Positions 10,691-19,790 are shown, counted from the first letter of the stretch. The stretch: 64,000 bases of DNA from Legionella cherrii (GCF_900635815.1 NZ_LR134173.1:2574001-2638000), one strand, 5' to 3'. The notes: generated by a model from the sequence alone, not told the origin. A program made the numbers and translations.

Positions 10691-10903
10691 GATTTTCTCC
10701 TGAAAAAGTTAAAAATCACTACAACAATATCATTATTCACATCAAAACGAACAGCATTTTTAATGACTCTATTCTCTTCTTATTTTACAGCTATTACTTA
10801 GGAATAGCCAAAAATCCAATTTATGCAAGATTAAATCCCCGCTTTTTTAATTAACCCTTTGAATTGCTTGCGGATATTTTTTATACGATTTTTTAGAACA
10901 ATT

Positions 10904-11593
10904 TTATAGTTTTTGATAGTGCCCAGTATTAAAAACCAGGTAAGCCTCACCATTATCGGTGAGTAACGTATCAAAAGGGAAAAGATGTTTTATCTCTGTG
11001 GTATCAAGATCGTTTCCAAGCCATTCAATCGATTGAACTTCTGTAAAATCAAAACCAAAGTGCAAATTTTTTAATCTCATAGTAAATGCCTGTTTCATTG
11101 AGCCGGGTAGCTTCTGAATGAGTTGAAGTACCTCAGTAATAGTGAATTTATTGTGTCTAAAAACCAGTTTTATATGAGCAATCGAGTCTGTCTTGTTAGG
11201 AATAAAAATGGCTACACTTTCTTGTTTGAGATGTTTTGCCAAAATTGTAGCTACCAGGAATGCTTTTTTTTGAGATAATTTTTGTAACGGTGAAACAAAA
11301 AAAATCTCTGAGTTCTCCGCGGTAAATAGTTTTTTTTCTTGTACAGTATACGTTCCAAGAGCATTTTTAAATTCTCCTAACTCCATATGTTGTCTTTGTA
11401 GTATACGAGTGGCGTCTTTTTTGAGCTGGTGTTGCTCTTTACCGATTAAACACTGAAATGCTTTTTCCATGTCCAGAATTTGAGTATTGTTTGAGTAGAA
11501 AAATTGTATATTATTTGTTTTTGTATAACCTGCAGCGCTCAATAGGAAAAAGCTGGTTATTAAAAAAAGATACACTGGTTTTTTAGTATTCAT
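10904..11593 (-). CDS. orphan exported protein
   Basis: A 229-residue protein with an N-terminal hydrophobic signal (residues 7-24, VYLFLITSFFLLSAAGYT), so probably periplasmic or secreted. The rest is a mixed alpha/beta sequence with no family I recognise. It includes a Lys-rich middle and a C-terminal segment DTLLTDNGEAYLVFNTGHY. No operon partners are evident. Confidence 0.6.
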   Translation of the reverse strand: MNTKKPVYLFLITSFFLLSAAGYTKTNNIQFFYSNNTQILDMEKAFQCLIGKEQHQLKKDATRILQRQHMELGEFKNALGTYTVQEKKLFTAENSEIFFVSPLQKLSQKKAFLVATILAKHLKQESVAIFIPNKTDSIAHIKLVFRHNKFTITEVLQLIQKLPGSMKQAFTMRLKNLHFGFDFTEVQSIEWLGNDLDTTEIKHLFPFDTLLTDNGEAYLVFNTGHYQKL

Positions 11594-11889
11594 AATCTTC
11601 CCTCACCATTTTGCAATCTGAGAAGATTAGACCATATTCGGATAGGTGTTTCAGGTCGCTTAAACTTGTAATTAATTGAGCCGCTTTATTGACTCACTCT
11701 ATAATTTCTTTATAGCGCAATATGCCCTCAGTCGTCCAGCATGTTTGTCCTTTGCGCAATACACATTGAAAGAATTCAATGAAAATAGACAAATGGGGCG
11801 TATATTGTATTTACTGGTATGCATACACATTGATTGTGATTTCTATTTGAAGATAATCAATTTCAGACACTCGCATACAAAAAGACTGA

Positions 11890-12090
11890 TTACCAATTTT
11901 GTTAGAGATAAATTGAGGCTAAAATGGGTATCCCTTTCGATATGAAATACATAAGACACAATGATGTTGAGCTAATCTTATTGAGGCGGTTTACACTAAT
12001 TCTTACGAAGATGTAGATGAGGGGCTTAGCCGTTTGCACAGGACAATTTTTGAAGAAGAACGAACAAATAAGGAATAACCCACTGATTTT
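11890..12090 (+). pseudogene. truncated orphan gene fragment next to IS remnant
   Basis: Two reading frames can be joined by one frameshift: MGIPFDMKYIRHNDVE (from about 11921) and ANLIEAVYTNSYEDVDEGLS (from 11971), the second running into the IS terminal repeat and stopping soon after. The continuous coding character across a frameshift suggests the end of a gene cut by the IS insertion. Its family is not recognised. A longer ORF at 11676-11945 starts with TTG and lacks a ribosome site; I do not treat it as a gene. Confidence 0.3.
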
Positions 12091-12804
12091 AAATGTATTT
12101 TATATAATCCGCTTCACCTAAAAAAAAGGGGGGTATGGATAAAATAAACGAGTTGAAGAGAATATTAGGTGAAAATCTCCGTTGGAACATGGCAAGATTA
12201 GATTGTTTTGTGCGGATGTTACGGCTTTATTTATCGTTCATACGGTCAATTTAAGTGAAATGGCGGTGGCGTTTTCATCTAAGGCTGAGAAAAATTCTCG
12301 TTATAAACGGCTGCAACGTTTTTTTTTGCAAAATTTGAGATTGATTACACGTTGATTACACGATTGGGCAATCCGTTTTTCTAACCGGTTCACGTTTCTA
12401 AAAAGGTGAGCTAATGATTGTCCCAACAAACCAACATCCCAAAAATGCTATCCCAATTTATCTTCGAAGATGGGAAGTAGAATGTCTTTTGTCAGCATTA
12501 AAAGGATGTAGATTTCGTTTTGAAGAAACCCACATCACAACACTCGAACGAGTAGTGCCATTGGATTTTGTTGGGCCCATAAAGTCGGCGAATGGAAAGC
12601 TAATTCGAAAAAAGCAATTAGACTCAATAAGTATCGTGATAGCCACCGACCTCAGAATAGTTTTTTTCGTTATGGCTTTGATTGGATTCGACAGCTCATC
12701 ATTAATTCCTATAAAAAATCATCTCAATTTGTAAAAACGTTAGACATATTTTTCAATGGTTACCCGCAAAAGGAACTTTCTTCATGATTTTTGTCCTGTG
12801 CAAA
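12033..12804 (+). mobile_element. decayed IS4-family insertion sequence
   Basis: The ends are perfect 14-bp inverted repeats: TTTGCACAGGACAA at 12033-12046 and TTGTCCTGTGCAAA at 12791-12804. Between them lies a broken transposase gene. The element is about 770 bp, much shorter than an intact IS of this kind, because of internal deletions. No clear target duplication remains at the edges. Confidence 0.8.
12135..12786 (+). pseudogene. IS4-family transposase, deleted and frameshifted
   Basis: Pieces of a Legionella-type IS4 transposase appear in order but in different frames. They are: MDKINELKRILGENLRW; ALFIVHTVNLSEMAVAFSSK with SRYKRLQRFF; an EIDYTL segment; a jump to VFLTGSR and KGELMIVPTNQHPKNAIPIY with LRRWEVECLLSALKG; and finally GEWKANS, FFRYGFDWIRQLIINSYKKS and FFNGYPQKELSS ending at a TGA. 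The jump near 12365 removes the region that holds the catalytic core, so it cannot be active. Confidence 0.85.
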
Positions 12805-12829
12805 GAGACGATGCCTATGGATTCGTTGG

Positions 12830-12846
12830 CTTAATACTGTCTTAAT
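12830..12846 (+). promoter_or_regulatory. PmrA-type box
   Basis: CTTAAT-ACTGT-CTTAAT is a perfect match to the PmrA consensus YTTAAK-N5-YTTAAK (established for enterobacterial and Legionella PmrA). It lies 50 bp upstream of the ATG of the next gene, on the same strand, between the IS end and the gene. In Legionella such sites mark many Dot/Icm effector genes. Confidence 0.65.
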
Positions 12847-12896
12847 GAATTATATGTACACTTAGTATTCATAATGAGCAATTATGAGGCCTTAAT

Positions 12897-13790
12897 ATGA
12901 CAGACTTACTTCAAATAGCATTACATAAAACGAGTAATTTATTATTAAAAGCTACTTCAGATAAAGAGAGACATAATCTTGATAATGTCATTGATATTCT
13001 TAAGTTTATTAAGCATGAAAAACACTATGAAGGGGATAAGTTAGAGTTATCCCAAGAAATGTTCGATAAATTAATCGGTGGCACAGTAAATACCGAAAGT
13101 GTATTAGAAGCATTAGAAACGCTACATATTAACGGGTCAAATGGTAAAAATGGAAGACCAGAACAAAAATGTAATAAGGGGCAAAAAAGAGCGGGTATAG
13201 CTATCACCACAAATATGTTGGAGATGTTAATTGAACATTCAGAGTCAGCAGAGCTTTTGGTGAGTGCGATGCAAATGCTCGATGCAGTAAAATTTTCGCC
13301 TGTGATGAAAAATAGGATTTTGGATGCTATCAAACTATATCCAGACCATATAAATGGAATTGTACATGGTGTAAGCTTATTGGCTGACGATGATGACTTA
13401 GCAATGGAATATTTATCTCGATTAAATTCAGGAAATGTGAAAAATGCTTTCACCTTAGCGAACAAAATTTCTGAGTTAGAGATAGAGGATCAATTAACTC
13501 CTGGTAATATTGACATGATATTTTCCGGGTCTTTGAATGACTTAGCAACGAAAGCCAAAGAGCAGTCAGAGACTGATGATAAAACTAAGATGACTAATTG
13601 TGTCTCTTCGTCAGAATCAGTACTTAGTAAAGCAGTTCCATTACTTGCAAAAAGTGAAAAATTCAATACCCGAACTGACGTTGCAGGTACTCTGATTAAT
13701 AATTCATTTTTTAAAGCAATAAAACCTGCTAAAGCCCAATTGATGCCTTCGATGAATCAAAGTGAAGACAATTTGTATTCATTAGATTAA
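12897..13790 (+). CDS. orphan protein, PmrA-box gene, effector candidate
   Basis: A soluble, mostly helical 297-residue protein without a recognised domain. A Gly/Asn/Lys-rich linker (NGSNGKNGRPEQKCNKGQKR) near residues 82-101 separates an N-terminal helical part from a central part with helix-turn repeats (MLEMLIEHSESAELLVSAMQ). The C-terminus is polar with Ser, Glu and Asp (NQSEDNLYSLD), as in many type IV substrates. Upstream is a perfect PmrA box. It is flanked on both sides by IS4 debris, suggesting acquisition in a mobile region. Effector status is inferred. Confidence 0.7.
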   Translation: MTDLLQIALHKTSNLLLKATSDKERHNLDNVIDILKFIKHEKHYEGDKLELSQEMFDKLIGGTVNTESVLEALETLHINGSNGKNGRPEQKCNKGQKRAGIAITTNMLEMLIEHSESAELLVSAMQMLDAVKFSPVMKNRILDAIKLYPDHINGIVHGVSLLADDDDLAMEYLSRLNSGNVKNAFTLANKISELEIEDQLTPGNIDMIFSGSLNDLATKAKEQSETDDKTKMTNCVSSSESVLSKAVPLLAKSEKFNTRTDVAGTLINNSFFKAIKPAKAQLMPSMNQSEDNLYSLD

Positions 13791-13800
13791 TGCTGCTTTT

Positions 13801-13847
13801 CCGCAAGCGCGGTTGCTTTTATTAGGGGCTATTGTTTAGCCTCTAAT
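13801..13847 (+). terminator. tandem hairpins after the PmrA-box gene
   Basis: A GC stem CCGC-AAGC-GCGG followed by TTGCTTTT is followed by a second 10-bp stem, ATTAGGGGCT with AGCCTCTAAT. The first fits a weak intrinsic terminator for the gene ending 10 bp earlier. Confidence 0.45.
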
Positions 13848-14001
13848 CTCGATGATTTTAAGAAGCAGCTATTATGGTAAATAGCAAATAAACTACATTC
13901 TACCAAAAAACGTTTAAACCCTCCTGCCTGAAGAAAAAACGTGGACAAATTCCAGATGCTCGTGTACCACAGGTTTGTATGAATCGGGATATGGTGTCTT
14001 A

Positions 14002-14075
14002 GAAGGCTTCCTCACCTTTTTCGGAACGTGAACCGGCTAGAAAAACGGATTGCTCGAATATTTTGACAGCCATAT
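14002..14075 (-). pseudogene. short IS4 transposase remnant
   Basis: On the minus strand the frame reads MAVKIFEQSVFLAGSRSEKG followed by EEAF and a stop. The VFLAGSRSEKGE segment is the same transposase region found in the element at 12033-12804, so 14003-14055 and 12361-12413 form an imperfect inverted pair. Nothing else in 13850-14166 is recognisable. Confidence 0.6.
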
Positions 14076-14166
14076 TAAATACTTTGTGTTGCTTAGGTTG
14101 TCACCCATTTTTGATTCTTGTTTATACTAGTTTTAGATAAGGGTACTGTTCGAATAACAGAATAAA

Positions 14167-15270
14167 TTAGTTATGTTGAACTTTGAGTATCATCGATTCC
14201 AAGGTTAATCCGGGTCCAAAAGCACAACTAAAAATATGTTTCCCCTCATCTTGAGCACCTAATTTATCCCATATTTTTTTTAATACAAATAATACGGTTA
14301 CAGAGGACATATTCCCATAACTTCTTAAAACGTCATAAGAATATTGATTGTCATCCGCCGTAATCTTTAATGCCTTTTCGCATGCTTGTAGAATTTTAAT
14401 GCCACCTGGGTGAATTGCGTAATAATCTATATCATTAGACGAATAATTTAATTGTCTTAACAGTTTTTCAACAAACATAAAAATACCCGATTGAATTGCC
14501 TCCGGCACATAAGAGCTCAGTATAATATCAAATCCGTAATTGGTAATGGTCCATGCCATATCCTGGCTGGTTTGAGGTACTAAATCACAATAGAATGACT
14601 CCAGAGCAAAACGTTTTTGACTCGCGCTTTCTCCCTGAATCAAGGCTGTTGCAGCTCCATCAGCAAAAATAGCATTTGAGACGATGTTTTCTATGTTAAA
14701 AGCATTCTGAAAATGTATCGTACAAAGCTCAACACAAACCAGAAGCACATTACTGCTAGGTTCTGATTGACAAAATGCATTGGCTACCTTTAAACCATTA
14801 AAGGCACCATAACACCCCATAAAATTAATCGCAGTGCGCTTAATGGAAGGGGATAAATCAAGCTTTTGAACAATTTCTATATCAATCCCGGGAGCATACA
14901 TACCAGTGCAGCTCACTGTAATTAGATGAGTAATTTTCCTTCGGTCAAAATCAATGCTATTTAGACAATTTTCAATGGATGCTATGGCCAAATTGAGGGC
15001 ATTTTCTTTATATATAGCCATTCTCTGTGATGTTGATGGAAAACTTTCTAGAGGTGTATTAGGAAAAAATTCAAATTGACCCGGTTGTTTACAATAATCA
15101 GTTAACACACTATATCGAGTCTCTATTCCTGAGGATTTATAGATTTTTTTTAAAATTTTTGTTTGTGATACATCAAGATGGAACCCTACAGAAATGAGAT
15201 CGGCAATCTCATCTTGTGTTCGCATAAACGGAGGGGTTGCTATACCAATCGCGGTGATATTTGATTGCAT
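14167..15270 (-). CDS. type III polyketide synthase
   Basis: A 367-residue chalcone/stilbene-synthase-fold enzyme that condenses an acyl-CoA starter with malonyl-CoA units. The Cys-His-Asn triad is intact: Cys153 (NFMGCYGAFNG), His287 (AIHPGGIKIL) and Asn320 (SYGNMSSVTVLFVL). The C-terminal cyclisation loop is FGPGLTLE at 351-358. Length is normal. It is divergent from a methyltransferase and a flavoprotein gene, the arrangement seen in bacterial phenolic-lipid clusters such as srsABC, where the PKS makes an alkylresorcinol or alkylpyrone that is then methylated and hydroxylated. The starter unit cannot be read from sequence. Confidence 0.93.
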   Translation of the reverse strand: MQSNITAIGIATPPFMRTQDEIADLISVGFHLDVSQTKILKKIYKSSGIETRYSVLTDYCKQPGQFEFFPNTPLESFPSTSQRMAIYKENALNLAIASIENCLNSIDFDRRKITHLITVSCTGMYAPGIDIEIVQKLDLSPSIKRTAINFMGCYGAFNGLKVANAFCQSEPSSNVLLVCVELCTIHFQNAFNIENIVSNAIFADGAATALIQGESASQKRFALESFYCDLVPQTSQDMAWTITNYGFDIILSSYVPEAIQSGIFMFVEKLLRQLNYSSNDIDYYAIHPGGIKILQACEKALKITADDNQYSYDVLRSYGNMSSVTVLFVLKKIWDKLGAQDEGKHIFSCAFGPGLTLESMILKVQHN

Positions 15271-15366
15271 TTTATCCCTTTGTGAATTTTTTCCCTATAT
15301 AGACACGCTGATGTTGCTTACGAGCCATCAATACATTAAATCATTATTGTAATATTGAAGTATACA

Positions 15367-16104
15367 ATGCAGAATGAAAATTTATCATTAGTTATAATGA
15401 TCATGCCCAAATTCAAAACACGATCAAGGGAAAAGGAAATCATTGATCTCGGTCCAGATTTCTATACATCACAAGAGTACGAACACTCTTTAAAAAAACT
15501 ATTTAAAATCAATAGAATTATGGGTATTTTTAAAAATACTGTTAATTTACTTCAACGGTTTTCTGAGCGTTCCGTACTGGCTGATGTGGGCTGTGGCGGA
15601 GGATTACTCTTGCTTCATCTTAGTAAATATTACCCTCGAATGAAAATGCTTGGATTAGACATTTCAACAGAGGCTATTGAACTTGCAGAAAAAGAATTGG
15701 ATGAATGGCAACAAAAAAATGGAAGCATTTCAGTTGAGTTTAAAATACAACCGCAACCAGAACTTGACATAACACCAAATAGTGTAGATATCATTTTAAT
15801 CAATTTAGTATGTCATCATCTGGATGATGACGAGTTAATTAAATTTTTAATCAAAGCCAATCATACAGCTCGTAAAGCTGTAGTTATTAATGACTTGCAC
15901 CGTAATTTCGTTGCGTATTGGCTTTATAAAATAATTAGTCCTATATTGTTCAATAACCGGCTGATTACTCATGATGGTCTGCTTTCGATTCAAAAAAGTT
16001 TTACCAGAAAAGAATTAGAGTTTTTATTACACAAGGCAGGTATCAAAAATTATCAAATCAAATGGCACTTCCCATTTTGGTGGAGTATTCTTATTTTGAA
16101 ATAG
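15367..16104 (+). CDS. SAM-dependent methyltransferase of the PKS locus
   Basis: A class I methyltransferase with the SAM motif VLADVGCGGGLLLLHLSK followed by an acidic residue at the end of strand 2 (MLGLDIS). The later motif SVDIILINLVCHHLDDDEL is also typical. Family members often begin at a sequence like MPKFKTRSREKEIIDLGP, which would put the start at 15403; an ATG at 15367 has a weak GAAG upstream, and a TTG lies at 15355. The divergent neighbour is a type III PKS and a flavoprotein follows 52 bp downstream, so it probably O- or C-methylates the polyketide. C-terminal aromatic residues (FPFWWSILIL) may touch a lipid-like substrate. Confidence 0.85.
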   Translation: MQNENLSLVIMIMPKFKTRSREKEIIDLGPDFYTSQEYEHSLKKLFKINRIMGIFKNTVNLLQRFSERSVLADVGCGGGLLLLHLSKYYPRMKMLGLDISTEAIELAEKELDEWQQKNGSISVEFKIQPQPELDITPNSVDIILINLVCHHLDDDELIKFLIKANHTARKAVVINDLHRNFVAYWLYKIISPILFNNRLITHDGLLSIQKSFTRKELEFLLHKAGIKNYQIKWHFPFWWSILILK

Positions 16105-16156
16105 GGTCTTTTGGTCAAGAAAATAAAAAAGACTTTAGTATTACGGATAAAAACCT

Positions 16157-17362
16157 ATGACTTTGGATGCACTGATTATTGGAGGTGGACCAGCTGGTGC
16201 AACCACCGCATTACTTCTTGCCGAAGCGGGTTGGACGGTTGGCTTGGTCGAAAAGAAAAAGTTTCCTCGAAGAAAAGTCTGTGGTGAGTTTATATCGGCT
16301 ACCAGTTTATCTCTTCTTCAGAAGCTGGGATTGGAAGAGTTTTATTTAGCAAATGGGGGGCCAGAAGTAAAAAAAGTCGGTTTGTATGCTGATGAGGTCA
16401 TATTGACAGCAAAGATGCCGTATTCTACTGCTTCAAAAGGCCTTTGGGGTAGGGCATTAGCGCGAGAGTATCTCGATACAGAGCTCATAGAAAAAGCCAA
16501 ATTAAAAGGAGTGCAAGTTTGGCAACCTTGTGAAGCAATTAATGTACATCGTCGTCAGGAAGATGGTTTATTTATCTGTACTGTAAAAGAAAATAATAAC
16601 ATAGGTGAGATAATTGCTCCTCTCATTGTTATTGCTAATGGTTCGTGGGAGAAAAGAATTACGCAATCAGAAACTAAAGCCCATCAATCTTCTGATCTGT
16701 TAGCATTTAAAGCACACTTTAAAAATGCCAATTTGCCTACAAATCTGATGCCCTTACTTGCTTTTCCTGGGGGGTATGGAGGAATTGTTCATAGTAGTAT
16801 GCAGAAAGTAACCCTTTCTTGTTGTATTCGTCGTCATGTATTGGATGATTTACGCTTAGAAAATCCAGGTATCCAAGCAGGGGAAACCGTTTTTCAATAT
16901 CTATTGACGCAGTGTCGCGGAGTTAGGCAGGCTCTTGGCTGTGCCGAACGCGAGGGAAGCTGGCTGGCAGCAGGACCAATTAGGCCTGGCATTCGTTCTT
17001 GTTATAGAGAGGGTATCTTTTTTGTAGGTAATATTGCAGGTGAAGCCCATCCTATTGTTGCTGAGGGAATCAGTATGGCCATGCAATCAGCTTGGTTATT
17101 GTCAAACAGTTTGATTCAATTTAGATCAAAGCTTAAAGGCACTAATAGTTTGGATGATATAGGTATTTATTATACGAAGCACTGGCGTAAACATTTTAGT
17201 AGCCGCATTTATTGTTCTTCATTTTTTGCACAACTTGCCATGATGAACTCTTGGCCACGATCTTGGGTTTTGCATATGATTAAAAAATTTCCTGCTATTT
17301 TAACTTTAGGTGCGCGATTTAGCGGTAAGGTGCAACACGTTGTTCCGACTAATAAAGAATAA
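16157..17362 (+). CDS. FAD-dependent oxidoreductase of the PKS locus
   Basis: A 401-residue flavoprotein of the geranylgeranyl reductase / aromatic-ring hydroxylase type. The dinucleotide motif IIGGGPAGATTALLLAEAG is at residues 7-25, with the KKFPRRKVCGEFIS segment typical of this group just after. The second FAD motif is FFVGNIAGEAHPIVAEGISM in the C-terminal half. It probably hydroxylates or oxidises the polyketide product to a quinol or quinone after methylation. It lies downstream of the methyltransferase, likely in one transcript. Confidence 0.88.
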   Translation: MTLDALIIGGGPAGATTALLLAEAGWTVGLVEKKKFPRRKVCGEFISATSLSLLQKLGLEEFYLANGGPEVKKVGLYADEVILTAKMPYSTASKGLWGRALAREYLDTELIEKAKLKGVQVWQPCEAINVHRRQEDGLFICTVKENNNIGEIIAPLIVIANGSWEKRITQSETKAHQSSDLLAFKAHFKNANLPTNLMPLLAFPGGYGGIVHSSMQKVTLSCCIRRHVLDDLRLENPGIQAGETVFQYLLTQCRGVRQALGCAEREGSWLAAGPIRPGIRSCYREGIFFVGNIAGEAHPIVAEGISMAMQSAWLLSNSLIQFRSKLKGTNSLDDIGIYYTKHWRKHFSSRIYCSSFFAQLAMMNSWPRSWVLHMIKKFPAILTLGARFSGKVQHVVPTNKE

Positions 17363-17468
17363 AATAGCAGTATAAGCGTTACTTTTTTCAAAAATAGCAA
17401 TCGCAACTTGTTCTCATGTATTATCTGCTTATACACTAGTAAGTAAACATGAAATTGATAATTAAAAA

Positions 17469-18017
17469 ATGAGTCATCTCGATATAAATGTTGAAACGTT
17501 GATTATAGTGGCCATTTGGAATCAACCCGCTATTTTTCAGGGATGCTTTAAAGTTTCTGCTCTTTATTCGCAACATGAAGAGTATTTTCTTTTCCGATGT
17601 GAAGTACGTAACGCTCAACCACAGGACTTCATTGATAGCGAATTTTGTCCTGATAACTATTATTTCACCCATTTTTACGCTCAAGAACAGCTGGTTCAGT
17701 TGGATATGAACAATGAATCTCTGGAATATGCTTTATATCTATTAAAATACTCGCTTTATACCACAGTGAAAGAAATGCTGATTAATAACTCTCAAAAGCA
17801 GCATTTTCTTTCTATGGACGATATGTTTGTGGACTCTTTATTTGAGAAAATTAAACCCATCTTGAATCAAGATCCATTATGGGATGAGTCCATGAAAGAG
17901 ATAGGTTTTGCTGTAGCGATGGATTTTTGTCCCAGCGAAAAAATGGGCGAGACTGCAGTACAACTCCTTTTAAGTGGTTTAGTTAATCATCAGTTTACAG
18001 AGAAGAAGGTTCACTAA
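17469..18017 (+). CDS. orphan cytosolic protein
   Basis: A 182-residue protein not recognised. It has no signal peptide or membrane helix, and a mixed N-terminal half (ETLIIVAIWNQPAIFQGCF) with a helical C-terminal half. It may have its own promoter, since the gap to the flavoprotein gene is about 107 bp. A bidirectional terminator follows. Codon use is like its neighbours. Confidence 0.6.
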   Translation: MSHLDINVETLIIVAIWNQPAIFQGCFKVSALYSQHEEYFLFRCEVRNAQPQDFIDSEFCPDNYYFTHFYAQEQLVQLDMNNESLEYALYLLKYSLYTTVKEMLINNSQKQHFLSMDDMFVDSLFEKIKPILNQDPLWDESMKEIGFAVAMDFCPSEKMGETAVQLLLSGLVNHQFTEKKVH

Positions 18018-18104
18018 TTAAAATTGAATGGAATTTAGAACAAATTATCTATGTAAAATAAAAATTTCATTCCAATGAGAATAGTAGGGGAGACTCATGG
18101 CGCA

Positions 18105-18137
18105 AAAACCCAGGCTAAACATTCTAATCTGGGTTTT
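18105..18137. terminator. bidirectional intrinsic terminator
   Basis: AAACCCAG and CTGGGTTT form a strong stem flanked by A-tracts on the left and T-tracts on the right, between two convergent genes. It can serve both. Confidence 0.8.
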
Positions 18138-18146
18138 TTCTTCTTC

Positions 18147-18500
18147 TTAGACAACCTCAACATGAATCATGTCATTATCAATACGAACAGGATAAATCTT
18201 TAAGTTTTTGGGTTTGCTCAGCTTACCAAGTACCGTTCCGACAGCTGGTGGCCAGGGCGACCAACATTCGGGAGAACCCGTTGTGAGATTGAATGCACTT
18301 TTATGAAAGGGGCACACGATAGTATTTTCATCAGTAATTGTCCCTTTGGTTAGAGGCAATTTAAAATGAGGGCATTGGGAGGCAATAGCATGTACTTTAT
18401 CATTGTGCCAAATCAATAAAATTTTATGGTCATCTATGGTTTCACAGTGACGTCCTTTTTGTTGCAGTTGACTTAATGTAATTGTTTGTTTCCAAGACAT
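18147..18500 (-). CDS. Rieske [2Fe-2S] ferredoxin-like protein
   Basis: A 117-residue single-domain Rieske protein like NirD or the ferredoxin of ring dioxygenases. Cluster ligands are Cys43-x-His45 (SQCPHFKLPL) and Cys63-x-x-His66 (IVCPFHKSAF). It has no membrane anchor, so it is a soluble electron carrier. No oxygenase or reductase partner lies nearby, so its acceptor is unknown. Confidence 0.9.
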   Translation of the reverse strand: MSWKQTITLSQLQQKGRHCETIDDHKILLIWHNDKVHAIASQCPHFKLPLTKGTITDENTIVCPFHKSAFNLTTGSPECWSPWPPAVGTVLGKLSKPKNLKIYPVRIDNDMIHVEVV

Positions 18501-18560
18501 AGGATTAGATCTCTTGTTATTTAAATTATTTTTTCTTTTGGAACTATCACAAATTTCTTT

Positions 18561-18593
18561 GTTAATAATATCTTAATCAAGAAATTATATAAT
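18561..18593 (+). promoter_or_regulatory. PmrA-type box and -10 element
   Basis: GTTAAT-AATAT-CTTAAT matches YTTAAK-N5-YTTAAK except for the first base (G for Y). A TATAAT sequence lies ten bases after it at 18588-18593, followed by the ATG at 18626. The spacing suits activation by PmrA at the -35 position. Confidence 0.55.
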
Positions 18594-18625
18594 TTAAACA
18601 TTTATTAATCTCGTCTACATTAACT

Positions 18626-19735
18626 ATGTTTAAAAAAACCGAATCAAAATTATCGACCTCTAATGTTGTTCTATTTATTCCGTTTACAGTCAGTGAAAAT
18701 AATTTCTCTTTATATATCAGAGCATTGAACTGGAGAAATAATTTACGCTCTTCAGAAAAGACGAGCACTATAATTCCAAGTGTAGTAATTTATCGTCATC
18801 CTGATGAAAATGAAGAAGATTATGAGTTGTATGATACAGCCCAATTTAAATTCACCCCGGAAAACTTACCTGCTAATACGGTCATTTACATTCTTGCTGA
18901 TGGGACAGGCGATCCTGATTACGTTGTAAATGTTAATCAAATCGATTATGAACATTTAGGACTAGAACTCTATCAATTATCAATTGATGCAGTAGCTTGG
19001 CGGATGAAACAATGTGGCCTTACACCCAAATTAGCACAAAATCTTAAGGAAATTAACTTATATATATGTGACGAAAGGATGACTAATGATCGATTAGCTA
19101 CTTATTTTGCGCAAGAGTTAGGTGAGCAGTATAAAGATCTAACCGTTAATTATTATTCTGCGACAGTTTCTGTCCCTCGACTCATAGTCACTGAAGAAGG
19201 CGAAAAACGAATAAAAAAAACAGCTTGCTTTAATATTGAGCTTAAAAACGGCAAAACACAATTAGTTAAGGCTGGTTATGCTCATGAACATAAACACTCA
19301 ATAAAAGTTATCGATGTTTTAGCTCTAGAGAGAAGCACCAACTATTCAGCTGAGTCAAAAGAAGCTAAAGCGCTTTCGCTTCCAACTTTTAGAGAGCTCT
19401 CACATACATCTTCCTCAGTTACATCTTCCTCACTCGTCATCGAAGAAATTTCTGATACCGGGATGATGCCAATTGATTGGGACCAAAAGGCTCAATCAGG
19501 AAAGGTCACTTTACCTGACGATAATAAAGCTCATCAAGCAGATATTGTGAGTGAAGTAGACTTTTCAAGACTTACATTGGAGGCCTCTCAAAGTAAATAT
19601 CAAATCATCAAGACAAATCAATGTAAGACTATTTTAGTATGGCAAGATAAAACCATTTTCTCCTTTTTTAAATGTGCCGAGAAGGAAAACAAAAAAAATG
19701 ACGGGGCCTTAAATCACGATTTATCGAACCAATAA
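18626..19735 (+). CDS. orphan protein, PmrA-box gene, effector candidate
   Basis: A soluble 369-residue protein not recognised. The N-terminal 220 residues form a compact alpha/beta domain (VVLFIPFTVSEN; VIYILADGTGDPDYVV; INLYICDERMTNDRLATYFA). The region after residue 245 is low-complexity with many Ser and Thr (SSSVTSSSLV), and the C-terminus ends in Lys/Asn-rich residues. A near-perfect PmrA box and a TATAAT lie upstream. No neighbours share the strand. These traits suggest a Dot/Icm substrate, but there is no recognised family to support it. Confidence 0.7.
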   Translation: MFKKTESKLSTSNVVLFIPFTVSENNFSLYIRALNWRNNLRSSEKTSTIIPSVVIYRHPDENEEDYELYDTAQFKFTPENLPANTVIYILADGTGDPDYVVNVNQIDYEHLGLELYQLSIDAVAWRMKQCGLTPKLAQNLKEINLYICDERMTNDRLATYFAQELGEQYKDLTVNYYSATVSVPRLIVTEEGEKRIKKTACFNIELKNGKTQLVKAGYAHEHKHSIKVIDVLALERSTNYSAESKEAKALSLPTFRELSHTSSSVTSSSLVIEEISDTGMMPIDWDQKAQSGKVTLPDDNKAHQADIVSEVDFSRLTLEASQSKYQIIKTNQCKTILVWQDKTIFSFFKCAEKENKKNDGALNHDLSNQ

Positions 19736-19790
19736 TCTTTTGAGATAAGAATTGAGAGGGGCTTCTTTCTGGATAGTGCAATACTCAATT

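Noticed and set aside
11676..11945. 89-codon frame with TTG start
   Set aside because: No ribosome site, stop-rich surroundings and no coding bias; I treat the area as decayed DNA.
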